A stretch of DNA of 54,850 nucleotides from NCBI GenBank assembly GCA_943331145.2, contig CALQKL020000001.1, positions 1-54,850 on the forward strand, written 5' to 3'. Shown piece after piece: positions 24,981 through 34,551 of the stretch. The stretch's first letter is position 1; each line of letters starts with the position of its first letter. The translations under genes and the position numbers were made by a program. Origin of the DNA: Chitinophaga pinensis (GTDB lineage Bacteria; Bacteroidota; Bacteroidia; Chitinophagales; Chitinophagaceae). The notes below the pieces were generated by a model. That model did not search any database, had not been told where the DNA came from, and was given only the letters and a program-made list of their open reading frames with translations.

Positions 24981-27900
24981 TTAGCTGCAACCTAAACTAT
25001 TACCGCAGTTCAAACACTTATAACAAGTGCCACTTCTTACGGTGATATGTCCGCAAGTGTTACATGCTGGAGCATCTCCTTGCATTGATTTATTTGCTGC
25101 ACTAACCGCATCCATAGACGTTGCGCCTTTCGTTGGGGCTACATAAGGCTTCATAGAGTCAGAGTTTCCTAAAACACGAACCTCGCTTAATTCTGGAGCA
25201 CGCTCTCCAATGGTTGGTGTTGTTTCATCCCATGATTCATTGCCTAAGTTTCCAACTTCTGGTTTATCCAATACATGAACCAAATCAGTTCTGCCTAAAT
25301 ATTCATAAGCAAGAGAACGGAACATGAAGTCAATAATTGAGGTAGTTGTTTTAATATTTGGATGCTCAACCATTCCTGCTGGTTCAAATCTTGTAAATAC
25401 AAATTTCTCAACATACTCTTCTAATGGAACACCATATTGTAATCCGATTGAAATAGCAATTGCAAAGCAGTTCAACATGCTACGCATAGTTGCTCCTTCT
25501 TTTGCCATATCTATGAAGATTTCTCCTAATGTACCATCATTGTATTCTCCAGTTCTTAAGAATAAAGCTTGGCCATTAATTTTTGCTTTTTGTGTAAACC
25601 CTCTACGTTTTGCAGGTAATGCTCTACGTTCTACGATCATTGCCAATTGACGTTTCAAAGAAGTATCAGCACTGCTTTGAACACGCTTATTCATCTCTTC
25701 CAATAATTCGTCTATGGTTAATTTACCCATATCAAATATTGAACTTTCTGCTGTTGCTTCTTCGCTTTCGTCTGATGATTTTTTCTTTTTATCAGATTTG
25801 TTGCTTAATGGTTGGCTCAATTTAGAACCATCACGATAAAGTGCACATGCTTTCAAACCTAGCTCCCAACTCAAGCGATAAGAGTCTGCAATTTCTTCTA
25901 CAGTAGCTTCATTTGGAAGGTTGATTGTTTTGCTAATGGCACCACTTAAGAAAGGTTGTGCAGCTGACATCATACGAATGTGACCATGTGCATGAATATA
26001 GCGTTGTCCGGTATTTCCGCATTTATTTGCGCAATCAAATACGGGCAAATGTTCTTCTTTTAAATGCGGAGCACCTTCAACAGTCATTGTTCCACATACA
26101 TAAATGTTTGCAGCATCAATTTCTTCATCACTAAAGCCTAAAGCTTCTAATAAACTCCATTCGAAATCATTGTATTGAGCTGGTGTAAAGCCAAGTCTTT
26201 GCAAGCAATCTTCGCCTAAAGTATATACATTAAATACAAAACCAATTTCAAATGCGCTGCCCATTGCTGCGTTTAATCTATCAATTTCTGCAGGCTGGAA
26301 TCCTTTGCTAGCAAGTGTTTCATTGTTGATGAAAGGAGCTCCTTTTAAAGTTGCATGCCCTTTTGCAAAGTTTACAATCTCTTCTATTTGTGTTTCTGTA
26401 TACTTTAAATTACGTAAAGCTTGTGGCACGCTTTGATTGATAATTTTAAAATAACCACCACCGCTTAATTTTTTGAATTTAACCAATGCGAAATCTGGTT
26501 CAACACCTGTAGTATCGCAATCCATTACCAAACCAATTGTACCAGTAGGTGCAATTACAGTTGTTTGCGCATTTCTGTAACCATATTTTTCACCCATTTG
26601 TACTGCATCATCCCATGCTTTGGTTGCAGCTTTTAATAAATAATCTGGGCAATATTTAGCGTTAATACCATTTGGTTTGATTTCCAATCCTTCGTATGCA
26701 TCAGTAGCATCGTAAGCCGCTGCACGATGGTTATGCATTACTTTCAACATGTGCTTTTTATTTTCTGGATACTTGCTAAAAGTACCTAAGAAAGACGCCA
26801 TTTCTGCTGAAGTTTTATATGCAATACCTGTCATGATTGCGGTGATCGCTCCTGCAATTCCTCTTGCTTGTTCGCTGTCGTAAGGAATGCCACTTACCAT
26901 TAACATACTACCCAAATTAGCATAACCCAATCCTAATGTTCTATAGTCGTAACTCAATTGAGCTACTTCTTTTGAAGGGAATTGAGCCATCAAAACTGAA
27001 ATTTCTAAAACAACTGTCCATAAACGACAAGTATGTTCGAAACCAGCAACATCAAAAGTATTATTGTCTTCATCAAAGAAACGACGAAGGTTAACACTAG
27101 CTAAATTACAAGCTGTGTTGTCTAAGAACATATATTCGCTACATGGGTTTGAAGCTCTGATTGGACCACCTTCTGGGCAAGTATGCCATTCGTTGATGGT
27201 TGTATCATATTGAGTTCCAGGATCAGCACATCTCCAAGCAGCATAATTGATTTGATCCCAAAGCTCAGTTGCTTTAACTGTTTTCATCGTGCTACCATCA
27301 CTTCTAGCTTTAAGTTCCCAGTCGCCATTAGCATCTAAAACTTTAAAGAAAGTATTTGGTATACGAACAGAGTTGTTGCTATTTTGACCACTTACTGTTT
27401 TGTATGCTTCGCCTTCATAATCGCTTGAGTAACCTGCCGCAATTAGAGCTGCAACTTTATCTTCTTCTTTTAATTTCCAGGTTACAAATTCCATGATTTC
27501 TGGATGATCTAGATCCAAGCATACCATTTTCGCAGCACGTCTTGTCGTTCCACCGCTTTTGATTGCACCTGCAGCACGATCGCCGATTCTTAAAAAGCTC
27601 ATCAAGCCACTTGAAGTTCCACCACCACTTAATTTTTCATTCTCGCCTCTGATGCTGCTATAGTTTGTGCCAACACCACTACCATATTTAAAAATACGCG
27701 CTTCTCTTACCCACAAATCCATGATGCCTCCTTCGTTTACTAAATCATCATCAACACTCAATATAAAACATGCGTGAGGTTGTGGACGTTCGTAAGCAGA
27801 AGTGGATTTTTTTAATTCACCATCTTTTGCATCTACATAATAATGGCCTTGAGGTTTACCAGAAATACCGTATACTTCATGCAAACCGGTATTAAACCAT

Positions 27901-28310
27901 TGTGGACTATTTGGAACGCAAGCTTGGTTTAAGATACTATACACCAATTCATCATAAAAAATTTGTGCATCTTTTTTAGAAGCAAAATAATCATTACGCT
28001 CTCCCCACACACGCCAGCAATGCGCCATACGATGAGCAACTTGTTTCGAAGTGGTTTCTCTGCCTTTACTACCGTCTGGTTGAGGAACACCCGCTTTTCT
28101 AAAATATTTTTGTGCCAAGATATCCGTAGCAATTTGGCTCCATTGTTTTGGAACTTCTACGTTGTCCATTTGGAAGACAACTTCGCCGCTTGGGTTTTTA
28201 ATAACTGATGTACGATAGTCGTATTCAAACATATCGTATGGACTAACTCCTTCTTTGGTGAATTGACGCTGGAAACTGAGCGCTTTTGATGTTTCTTTTT
28301 TTGCTGGCAT
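24981..28310 (-). CDS. nrdJ: Vitamin B12-dependent (class II) ribonucleotide reductase
   Basis: 1109-residue enzyme making deoxyribonucleotides with adenosylcobalamin as radical source, independent of oxygen. The catalytic motif NPCSE gives the thiyl-radical cysteine C390 with N388 and E392. The substrate motif PTGTIGLVMDCDTTG is intact, and the N-terminal domain (HRMAHCWRVWGERNDYFAS) looks typical of the long NrdJ form. The C-terminal CxxC pairs (CNTCGHITVRSGTCYKCLNCG) end in a cysteine tail for reactivation. No NrdAB subunits are in the window. Upstream I see DnaA-box-like sequences and no B12 riboswitch. Confidence 0.97.
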   Translation of the reverse strand: MPAKKETSKALSFQRQFTKEGVSPYDMFEYDYRTSVIKNPSGEVVFQMDNVEVPKQWSQIATDILAQKYFRKAGVPQPDGSKGRETTSKQVAHRMAHCWRVWGERNDYFASKKDAQIFYDELVYSILNQACVPNSPQWFNTGLHEVYGISGKPQGHYYVDAKDGELKKSTSAYERPQPHACFILSVDDDLVNEGGIMDLWVREARIFKYGSGVGTNYSSIRGENEKLSGGGTSSGLMSFLRIGDRAAGAIKSGGTTRRAAKMVCLDLDHPEIMEFVTWKLKEEDKVAALIAAGYSSDYEGEAYKTVSGQNSNNSVRIPNTFFKVLDANGDWELKARSDGSTMKTVKATELWDQINYAAWRCADPGTQYDTTINEWHTCPEGGPIRASNPCSEYMFLDNTACNLASVNLRRFFDEDNNTFDVAGFEHTCRLWTVVLEISVLMAQFPSKEVAQLSYDYRTLGLGYANLGSMLMVSGIPYDSEQARGIAGAITAIMTGIAYKTSAEMASFLGTFSKYPENKKHMLKVMHNHRAAAYDATDAYEGLEIKPNGINAKYCPDYLLKAATKAWDDAVQMGEKYGYRNAQTTVIAPTGTIGLVMDCDTTGVEPDFALVKFKKLSGGGYFKIINQSVPQALRNLKYTETQIEEIVNFAKGHATLKGAPFINNETLASKGFQPAEIDRLNAAMGSAFEIGFVFNVYTLGEDCLQRLGFTPAQYNDFEWSLLEALGFSDEEIDAANIYVCGTMTVEGAPHLKEEHLPVFDCANKCGNTGQRYIHAHGHIRMMSAAQPFLSGAISKTINLPNEATVEEIADSYRLSWELGLKACALYRDGSKLSQPLSNKSDKKKKSSDESEEATAESSIFDMGKLTIDELLEEMNKRVQSSADTSLKRQLAMIVERRALPAKRRGFTQKAKINGQALFLRTGEYNDGTLGEIFIDMAKEGATMRSMLNCFAIAISIGLQYGVPLEEYVEKFVFTRFEPAGMVEHPNIKTTTSIIDFMFRSLAYEYLGRTDLVHVLDKPEVGNLGNESWDETTPTIGERAPELSEVRVLGNSDSMKPYVAPTKGATSMDAVSAANKSMQGDAPACNTCGHITVRSGTCYKCLNCGNSLGCS

Positions 28311-28354
28311 TTTTAATTATTGTTAATTGTAAGTTATAAAAAATTATTTCCCTT

Positions 28355-28490
28355 TGTGGCAAACGAAAATATCTTTTGTATGTCATCTTTTAGCACCTTA
28401 AATATCAACATGGTGTGGACAAAATATGTGAATAATTCAGCACGTCTTATCCTTATTGATTTTCATGAGTTTTGCACGTTTTGTGGAAAG
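28355..28490 (-). promoter_or_regulatory. DnaA-box-like sequences upstream of nrdJ
   Basis: Compared with TTWTNCACA on the minus strand: 28427-28435 is TTATTCACA (perfect), and 28414-28422 (TTGTCCACA), 28355-28363 (TTTGCCACA) and 28482-28490 (CTTTCCACA) each have one mismatch. All point the same way. Chance of one perfect box in this gap is low but not negligible. Confidence 0.35.
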
Positions 28491-28595
28491 ATATTTTTTT
28501 TTATTTTTTGAAATGTCATTAAATAATTTATGATTGTTGTTATTCGTTTAATCATGTTTAATTTAGCTTAAAGTTTTAAACAATTTTCTAAAACA

Positions 28596-29048
28596 ATGAG
28601 ATGCATAATTCAGCGAGTAGCTTGGGCTAAAGTTAGTATAGACGATACAGTAAAATCGGCCATTTCATCAGGATTGTTAGTGCTTGTTGGCATTGAAGAT
28701 GTTGATACGATGGATGATGCAATTTGGTTAAGCAACAAAATTGTAAACCTGCGCATTTTCGATGATGAAAATCATGTTCCCAATTTGAGTGTAAAAGATA
28801 TTTCAGGAGAGATTATTTTGGTTAGTCAGTTTACATTGCATGCGCTTACAAAAAAAGGCAATCGCCCCAGTTATATCAAAGCGAGCAAGCCAGAATATGC
28901 AATACCATTGTACCAGAAATTGATTGAGTGCTTGGAAATGGATCTTGAACGGAAAATCCAAACTGGTGTTTTTGGAGCAGACATGAAGGTGGAATTATTA
29001 AATGATGGTCCAGTTACGATATGGATAGACACACAAATGAAAGCATAA
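28596..29048 (+). CDS. dtd: D-aminoacyl-tRNA deacylase
   Basis: 150-residue cytosolic enzyme that removes D-amino acids (and some mischarged glycine) from tRNA. The family's SQFTLHA (residues 77-83) and C-terminal GPVTIWIDT motifs are intact; N-terminal MRCIIQRVAWAKVSID is normal. The MazG-like gene starts about 20 bp after the stop, suggesting co-transcription of two quality-control enzymes. Confidence 0.96.
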   Translation: MRCIIQRVAWAKVSIDDTVKSAISSGLLVLVGIEDVDTMDDAIWLSNKIVNLRIFDDENHVPNLSVKDISGEIILVSQFTLHALTKKGNRPSYIKASKPEYAIPLYQKLIECLEMDLERKIQTGVFGADMKVELLNDGPVTIWIDTQMKA

Positions 29049-29068
29049 TAAGTATAAAAAATATACAA

Positions 29069-29422
29069 ATGAAAAATCAAAATACAATGAAGCAACTGAC
29101 CATTGAAAACGCTCAAAAGGAAATAGATATTTGGATAAAATCGATTGGGGTAAGATATTTTAATGAGCTTACAAATCTTGGTATTTTAATGGAAGAAGTA
29201 GGCGAACTGAGTAGATTGATGGTTCGGAAATATGGCGAACAATCTTTTAAACAATCAGACCAAGGTAAAGAGATTGAAGATGAGTTGGCTGATGTGTTAT
29301 GGGTGCTAATCTGTATTGCTAATCAAACTGGAGTAAATTTAAATGAAGCGCTACAAAACAACATGGAGAAAAAAACAAACAGAGATTCGAATCGACATGT
29401 TGAGAATGAAAAATTAAAATAA
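29069..29422 (+). CDS. MazG-like nucleotide pyrophosphohydrolase
   Basis: All-alpha NTP pyrophosphatase with the metal motif EEVGELSR followed by EDELADVLW (the ExxE...ExxD pattern). I choose the ATG at 29069, 20 bp after the dtd stop, over an upstream in-frame ATG at 29021 that overlaps dtd; a third choice is 29087 (MKQLTIENA), which fits the family start best. About 111-117 residues. It would clear non-canonical or damaged nucleotides. Confidence 0.88.
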   Translation: MKNQNTMKQLTIENAQKEIDIWIKSIGVRYFNELTNLGILMEEVGELSRLMVRKYGEQSFKQSDQGKEIEDELADVLWVLICIANQTGVNLNEALQNNMEKKTNRDSNRHVENEKLK

Positions 29423-29506
29423 AAAAACTAGGATTTTCAATAACCATTCAAACGCATTCCTTTTTAACTTATACAAAATAGAAATACCTTGTAAAAAAAT
29501 TCGATT

Positions 29507-30871
29507 ATGAAAAAGCTATTTTTTTATTTTCCGCTGATTTTAATTTGTTTGCCATCATTTATTCATGCACAAAAAATCAAACTTGTTAGTGGCCCTTGGG
29601 CAGGTAATGTTGAATTGAGAACGGCAATGATTTGGCTAGAAGTTTCTATTGATGTGAAAAAAGTGGCTGTTGAATATTGCCCCACCACAAGTTTAAGTTC
29701 AAAAAAAATTGTTACTTATAAAGGAGAATTGGGGAAATCTTTCAACCCCATAAAATTGGAATTAAATGGCCTTGAATTTGGAACAAATTATCAATATGTG
29801 GTTTTGCTTGATGGTAAGAAAATTGATTTACCATTTGAAACCCGTTTCACCACAAAAGACCTTTGGCAATATCGTAAACCAGCGCCGGATTTTAGTTTCA
29901 TAACGGGAAGCTGTGCATATTTTAATGAAGCAAAGTTTGATCGTCCTGGCAAACCTTATGGTGGCGATTCTTCTATATTTGAAACAATGGCAAAAACGCC
30001 AGCTGATTTCAATTTATGGTTGGGCGACAATTGGTATTACAGAGAGGTTGATTACTCATCGACTTGGGGTTTGAAATATCGTGCTTCTCATGATAGAGGA
30101 ATGCCTATTTTACAAAAATTAATGGCGAGTATGCCACAATATGCCATTTGGGATGATCATGATTTTGGACCAAATGATGCAGGGGAAAATTATATTTTCA
30201 AAAACGAGAGTCGAAATATTTTTAATGATTATTGGCTTAATCCAACTAGTGGCGAAAATAACAAAGGTATTTATACAATGATAAATTATGGAGATGTAGA
30301 TTTTTTCTTGTTGGATAATCGTTTTTTTAGATCAGACATAAATTTGGCAGACACCATAAACAACATCGTAAACGAGGATAAGTCCTATTTTGGAAAATCA
30401 CAATTGGACTGGCTGAAAAACAGTTTATTATTTAGTAAGGCAACGTTTAAAATCATCGTTACTGGAAATCAAGTTTTAAATCCAATTAATAACTATGAAT
30501 GCTTAACGCATTATCCAACTGAGTATAAAACATTGATTGATTTTTTATCAAACCAAAAAATAAGTGGAGTCGTTTTTTTAACAGGCGACAGGCATCATAG
30601 TGAAGTAATAGAAATGCAAAGGCCGAATGATTATCCGTTGTATGACATTACTATTTCACCATTAACATCAGGCGTTGGAAAGGTATCTGGAAAGGAATTG
30701 GATAATTCATTTCGTGTAGCAAATACATTAATAGAAGCACAAAATTTTGGAAAAATCTCTTTCTTTGGAAGCAAAGGAAACCGCACTATGAAAGTTGATT
30801 TTATTGGAAAAAATGGAGAGCAATTGGGGAATTGGTTTGTAGAAGAAAATAAATTAAAAAAACGAAATTAA
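29507..30871 (+). CDS. PhoD-like metallophosphatase, secreted
   Basis: 454 residues with signal peptide (1-21). An N-terminal fibronectin-like domain (about 30-110) is followed by the PhoD-type metal motifs ITGSCAYF, LGDNWYYRE, WDDHDFGPNDAG, VTGNQV and TGDRHHSEV. These carry the Asp/His/Asn ligands of a binuclear metal centre. It is probably a periplasmic or surface alkaline phosphatase or phosphodiesterase, but the exact substrate cannot be told. It stands alone, 85 bp after the MazG-like gene. Confidence 0.88.
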   Translation: MKKLFFYFPLILICLPSFIHAQKIKLVSGPWAGNVELRTAMIWLEVSIDVKKVAVEYCPTTSLSSKKIVTYKGELGKSFNPIKLELNGLEFGTNYQYVVLLDGKKIDLPFETRFTTKDLWQYRKPAPDFSFITGSCAYFNEAKFDRPGKPYGGDSSIFETMAKTPADFNLWLGDNWYYREVDYSSTWGLKYRASHDRGMPILQKLMASMPQYAIWDDHDFGPNDAGENYIFKNESRNIFNDYWLNPTSGENNKGIYTMINYGDVDFFLLDNRFFRSDINLADTINNIVNEDKSYFGKSQLDWLKNSLLFSKATFKIIVTGNQVLNPINNYECLTHYPTEYKTLIDFLSNQKISGVVFLTGDRHHSEVIEMQRPNDYPLYDITISPLTSGVGKVSGKELDNSFRVANTLIEAQNFGKISFFGSKGNRTMKVDFIGKNGEQLGNWFVEENKLKKRN

Positions 30872-30904
30872 AGTCAAGAACAATTAAATTATTAAGCATT
30901 TTTT

Positions 30905-31381
30905 ATGACCTCAACAATTTTTTCGTACGATAAATTAAAGACAATTCAGGCATTACGTTACCATTTCATTAGCCGAAAAGAAATAAAATATTTGATGATT
31001 ATCGTAAATCTATTCGCTATTATTTCTGCGAGTTTATTCTTTTTAAAAAAAATACTGCTATTTGCATTTCTTTTTAGCTCATTACTTTGGTTTGTAATGA
31101 TGATTTTATTTTGGTTTTTATTGCCTAGAATGATTTATGCAAAATCTGCGTCTTTCAAAGACAAGTTTAAAGTAGAAATGAATGAAACAACTTTCTCATT
31201 AATTCATGAAAAAGCGGATAAGAGTTGGGAATGGAATGCGTTCACTACCTGGGTAGAAAGTCCACATTTTTTTCATATTTATTTTAATAGTCGTTCCTTT
31301 TTTTTAATTCCCAAAGAAGCATTTGATGCTGACGGAATTGAACTTGCAAGGGGAATTTTAAGCAATAATATTAAAAGGTAG
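30905..31381 (+). CDS. YcxB-like membrane protein
   Basis: 158 residues with two adjacent transmembrane helices (about 30-46 and 51-73), then a soluble YcxB-type C-terminal domain with the pattern FKVEMNETTFSLIHEKADKSWEWNAFTTWVESPHFFHIYFNSRSFFLIPKEAF. Function unknown. It ends 7 bp from the convergent plsC gene. Confidence 0.85.
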   Translation: MTSTIFSYDKLKTIQALRYHFISRKEIKYLMIIVNLFAIISASLFFLKKILLFAFLFSSLLWFVMMILFWFLLPRMIYAKSASFKDKFKVEMNETTFSLIHEKADKSWEWNAFTTWVESPHFFHIYFNSRSFFLIPKEAFDADGIELARGILSNNIKR

Positions 31382-31388
31382 TATTCGC

Positions 31389-32348
31389 CTAAAATTGTTT
31401 TTTTAACTGGATAAAACTCCATGCTAAAAAAGGTAAAATTATAAAAGCAAGCAACCAATACCAGCTTCCTAAAAGTGCGAATAGAATACTTGAAATAATG
31501 AGCAAGTAGAAAGGATAAAGCAAAAATAATAGTCCCACCACTACGGAATCATAATGGTCCATTTTTTCAAAGTACTTCCAACTTAATTTATGAACGGGAA
31601 TAAATAAAGGCGCATGAATTAATTTTCCAAGAATTGCAGGAATATGCAACATCGATTTTTTTATTGGATGCTGCTTTATATGGAATGTGTTTTTAATGGT
31701 TTCTTTTTGATGTGATTCGATTTCAACAACTAATGATTTCAATGCTGTTTTCAATTGCTCATTAAATAGTTTAATGTTTACGCCTTCTGTTTCAGTTTTG
31801 TTGAAATGCTGATTTAAAATTGGCGCTCCAAAATTGAGTTGAACATTTTTTCCAAATGAACGAAACGATTGATAGTTTATGCCTGCAGGTATTACAGTTA
31901 AATCTAAGCCTTCATTCCATGCGCTGAAGGCTAGTCTTGCTGTGCCTTTCTTTAACGCCCTCAATTTCCATTCATTTACACATAAGCCCTCACTAAATAT
32001 CAATACAATCCCATTGTTTTTAAAAATTTCCCTGCATTTAGCGAACGTGTCGTAATTGGTATTTAGATTTTCGGCACCCTCCGTAATTCTAAAAACAGGT
32101 AAGATGTTTAATGCAATTAATATTTTCGCAATCCTTTTGTTTTTAAACACATCGCCTCGTGCCAATGAATAAATGGGCTTTTTAAACAAGGCTGCTAAAA
32201 TGATGGCATCCAAAAATGAATTGGGATGATTACAAGCAATTAATAATGGACCATTATGGTTTAAAACCTTTTTGTTTTGAATGATGATATGTCTGCAAAA
32301 AAAAAGCAGGGCTAATTTAGACGGATATTTTAAAAGTTTAAATAACAA
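31389..32348 (-). CDS. 1-acylglycerol-3-phosphate acyltransferase family protein
   Basis: 319 residues. The acyltransferase motif NHPNSFLD (HX4D) is near residue 40, and the second block FSEGLCVNEWKLRALKKGTARLA follows at about 119-141. The C-terminal 60 residues hold two or three transmembrane helices, unlike the minimal PlsC, so the precise lipid product is uncertain. It follows yqgE by 12 bp on the same strand. Confidence 0.85.
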   Translation of the reverse strand: MLFKLLKYPSKLALLFFCRHIIIQNKKVLNHNGPLLIACNHPNSFLDAIILAALFKKPIYSLARGDVFKNKRIAKILIALNILPVFRITEGAENLNTNYDTFAKCREIFKNNGIVLIFSEGLCVNEWKLRALKKGTARLAFSAWNEGLDLTVIPAGINYQSFRSFGKNVQLNFGAPILNQHFNKTETEGVNIKLFNEQLKTALKSLVVEIESHQKETIKNTFHIKQHPIKKSMLHIPAILGKLIHAPLFIPVHKLSWKYFEKMDHYDSVVVGLLFLLYPFYLLIISSILFALLGSWYWLLAFIILPFLAWSFIQLKKQF

Positions 32349-32359
32349 GTTGTATAATT

Positions 32360-32908
32360 TTAATTTAGTTGTGGGTCAATTGGATAGTTGATAAGTTGCT
32401 CAAATTCGCCACCTAAGAATTTTAATGCATCTTTCCAGATTTCATTTGGCTTCGATTTGAAAATAATGTTTGTATTAACTTCAGAAATTAGCCAAGTTTT
32501 TTCAGACATTTCTTCAGCAAGCTGCTTTGGCGACCAGCCACTATACCCAATAAAAAATTTTATTTTCTCCAAATCAATTTGATTGCTATTGATCAAGTCG
32601 GTTATTGATTCAATATCGCCACCCCAAAACAAATCGTTTGATAATTTTACGCAATTTGGAATAGCAGGATATTGATGCAAAAAATGAATGGAATTTAAAC
32701 CAACGGGCCCCCCTTTAAAAACTGGAATGTTTTCAAGGTTAATGCTAGTTAAAAGTTGATGTAAAAAATAATCTGTAGTTTCATTTTGAATTAAACCAAA
32801 ACTTCCATCATCATTATGTTCGCAAATGAAAACAACAGATCTTTTAAAATTCAAATCTTTAAGAAAGGGATCTGCGATTAAAAAAATATTTTCATTCAAA
32901 GGAATCAT
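32360..32908 (-). CDS. YqgE/AlgH family protein
   Basis: About 182 residues. The family's start IFLIADPFLKDLNFKRSVVFICEHNDDGSFG and later GPVGLNSIHFLHQ and FIGYSGWSPKQLAEE are clear. The ATG at 32908 is preferred; a TTG at 32935 would add nine residues. TATTTTAG, a one-mismatch -7 box, ends four bases before that ATG. Function is poorly known. It is first in a two-gene minus-strand unit with the acyltransferase. Confidence 0.92.
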   Translation of the reverse strand: MIPLNENIFLIADPFLKDLNFKRSVVFICEHNDDGSFGLIQNETTDYFLHQLLTSINLENIPVFKGGPVGLNSIHFLHQYPAIPNCVKLSNDLFWGGDIESITDLINSNQIDLEKIKFFIGYSGWSPKQLAEEMSEKTWLISEVNTNIIFKSKPNEIWKDALKFLGGEFEQLINYPIDPQLN

Positions 32909-33002
32909 GCCACTAAAATAAATAAAAGAACTCAATTAATTTGTAATGCATATTTCAAGTCTGCTATAAAATAATTGTTATAAATGCGGGTTAAAAATTA
33001 TC

Positions 33003-33016
33003 ATTACATATGTAAT
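33003..33016. promoter_or_regulatory. 14-bp perfect palindrome, candidate operator
   Basis: ATTACATATGTAAT is identical to its reverse complement. It lies in the spacer between divergent yqgE and the sensor kinase gene, about 25 bp before the kinase's TAAATTTG -7 box, touching the expected -33 position. Confidence 0.5.
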
Positions 33017-33041
33017 CAAGATAAAACCATTTTTTCTACAT

Positions 33042-33049
33042 TAAATTTG
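33042..33049 (+). promoter_or_regulatory. Candidate -7 box of the sensor kinase gene
   Basis: TAAATTTG, a perfect TAnnTTTG, with an expected start near 33055 and a 45-nt leader before the ATG at 33101. No clear TTTG -33 is present, which would suit a gene needing an activator. Confidence 0.4.
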
Positions 33050-33100
33050 TAAAAATTGGATTAAACCATAAAAAATTATTTAGCGAAATAAATCACTCTG

Positions 33101-34423
33101 ATGAAAAAAATATTCCCAATAATAATTGTATTGATTTCTTTATCGTTACTTGGCTTGATTTATTTTCAATTTATTTGGTTAACAACCGCAAAAGAAACAA
33201 AAGAGAAACAATTAAAGGAGAATATATTTTTTGCGGCAAATGAAGCTGCTGAACAATTAATGAATGAGAAATCCAATTTTAAATCGTTCAATAAAAAAAC
33301 AGAAAAATTAATACAGAATGAAAAGAAGCGGCTTGAAATTTTTAGGCCATCTGTAATGCAACGTTATTCAAAAGATGAGATTCAGGCCATCATAAGAAAT
33401 TCGATGGATAAACATTTTTTAAAAGGAGTTTCGTTTGAGTTTGCGGTGTCGGATAATAGTATAACTGGAGATCAGGTTCAAAGCGATCAGTTTTTTAAAT
33501 ATTACTTAGATTCTGTAAACAATACCAATTTCGCCATTCCGCTACAACCCGCGCCAGGAAGTGAATTTGAGAACTTAACCGATGAAGAATATCTGGTAAT
33601 CATTGTTCCCAATCAAGAAGATATTATTTTTAGAGAAATCATTTGGTTTATTATCGGTACGATTTTGTTTTCCATAATAATAACAACCGCGTTTTTTATT
33701 ACCATCAAGGCTTTACTTAATCAGAAAAAACTAAGTGAAATTAAATCTGATTTTATAAACAACATGACGCATGAATTTAAAACGCCGATAGCTACTATTT
33801 CATTGGCAGTAGATGCTTTAAAAAATGAAAAAGTAATACATGACAAAGAGAAATCAGCTTATTTTACGAGCATAATAAAAGAAGAGAACAAGCGGATGAA
33901 CAAGCAGGTAGAAGCGATTTTGCAAGCAGCTTTGTTAGATAAAAAAGAGATTGAAATTCATTCAAAAAAAGCAAGCGCGCATGATTTGATTCAACAAGCC
34001 ATTAATAATATTGAATTGCCATTGGCTGAAAAAAATGGGAAATTAAACATTGCTTTAAATGCCAAAAACGATTTGCTTCTTTTAGATGAAGTACATTTTA
34101 TAAACTTGATCAATAATTTGTTAGACAATGCCATAAAGTATTCAAAAGAAACAGGCTTAGAAATCAGTATATCTACAGAAAATCACTTTAATCAGTTCAG
34201 GATTATTATTGTTGACAATGGTATTGGCATGAATAAGGAAACATCGAGCCGCATATTTGAGAAGTTTTACCGGGCACATACAGGAAATATCCATAATGTA
34301 AAAGGCTTTGGTTTAGGACTTAGCTACGTAAAAGCAATGGTAGAGGCACAAAAAGGGAATATAAAAGTTGACAGTATTTTAGGTAAGGGAACCACATTTA
34401 CCCTTAGTTTCCCCGTAGTATAG
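33101..34423 (+). CDS. Orphan sensor histidine kinase
   Basis: 440 residues. Two transmembrane helices (about 5-27 and 180-205) frame a 150-residue periplasmic sensor domain without recognised motif. Then comes the H-box MTHEFKTPIA with His224, an N-box region LLDNAIKYS, G1 VDNGIGMN and G2 GFGLGLSYV. The sensor is followed directly by HisKA, with no HAMP domain that I can see. No response regulator is adjacent: the neighbours are yqgE and mraZ. It belongs to the RprX-like Bacteroidota kinases by general pattern. The gene ends only 7 bp before the first DnaA-like box upstream of mraZ. Confidence 0.92.
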   Translation: MKKIFPIIIVLISLSLLGLIYFQFIWLTTAKETKEKQLKENIFFAANEAAEQLMNEKSNFKSFNKKTEKLIQNEKKRLEIFRPSVMQRYSKDEIQAIIRNSMDKHFLKGVSFEFAVSDNSITGDQVQSDQFFKYYLDSVNNTNFAIPLQPAPGSEFENLTDEEYLVIIVPNQEDIIFREIIWFIIGTILFSIIITTAFFITIKALLNQKKLSEIKSDFINNMTHEFKTPIATISLAVDALKNEKVIHDKEKSAYFTSIIKEENKRMNKQVEAILQAALLDKKEIEIHSKKASAHDLIQQAINNIELPLAEKNGKLNIALNAKNDLLLLDEVHFINLINNLLDNAIKYSKETGLEISISTENHFNQFRIIIVDNGIGMNKETSSRIFEKFYRAHTGNIHNVKGFGLGLSYVKAMVEAQKGNIKVDSILGKGTTFTLSFPVV

Positions 34424-34430
34424 AATAAAG

Positions 34431-34543
34431 TTTTCCACACCTATCCACATTAATTCACAATGAATTTCACAAAAACAGTGGTTTTTACACTATAAATTGG
34501 GTAAAAAACGCTGAAAATATGTGGATTATGTCATTGTGGATAA
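34431..34543. promoter_or_regulatory. Cluster of DnaA-box-like sequences upstream of mraZ
   Basis: Against TTWTNCACA: 34431-34439 TTTTCCACA (perfect), 34441-34449 CTATCCACA (one mismatch), 34451-34459 TAATTCACA (one), 34483-34491 TTTTACACT (one), and on the minus strand 34520-34528 TAATCCACA (one) and 34535-34543 TTATCCACA (perfect, the classic strong box). The first three start at exact 10-bp steps. The last lies just upstream of the likely mraZ -7 box (34552-34559). The stretch is non-coding and AT-rich. Confidence 0.55.
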
Positions 34544-34551
34544 ATGTCTAA

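Noticed and set aside
28320..28511. 63-codon plus-strand ORF upstream of dtd
   Set aside because: It overlaps the expected nrdJ promoter region, has no protein-like pattern and lacks a promoter; treated as chance.
28311..28595. B12 riboswitch upstream of nrdJ
   Set aside because: I looked for the B12-box core and conserved stems on the minus strand and did not see them.
29021..29068. Upstream start for the MazG-like protein
   Set aside because: It would overlap the end of dtd by 28 bp and add residues without family resemblance; 29069 or 29087 fits better.
32909..32935. TTG start for yqgE
   Set aside because: Adds nine residues not seen in the family; the ATG at 32908 gives the normal start.
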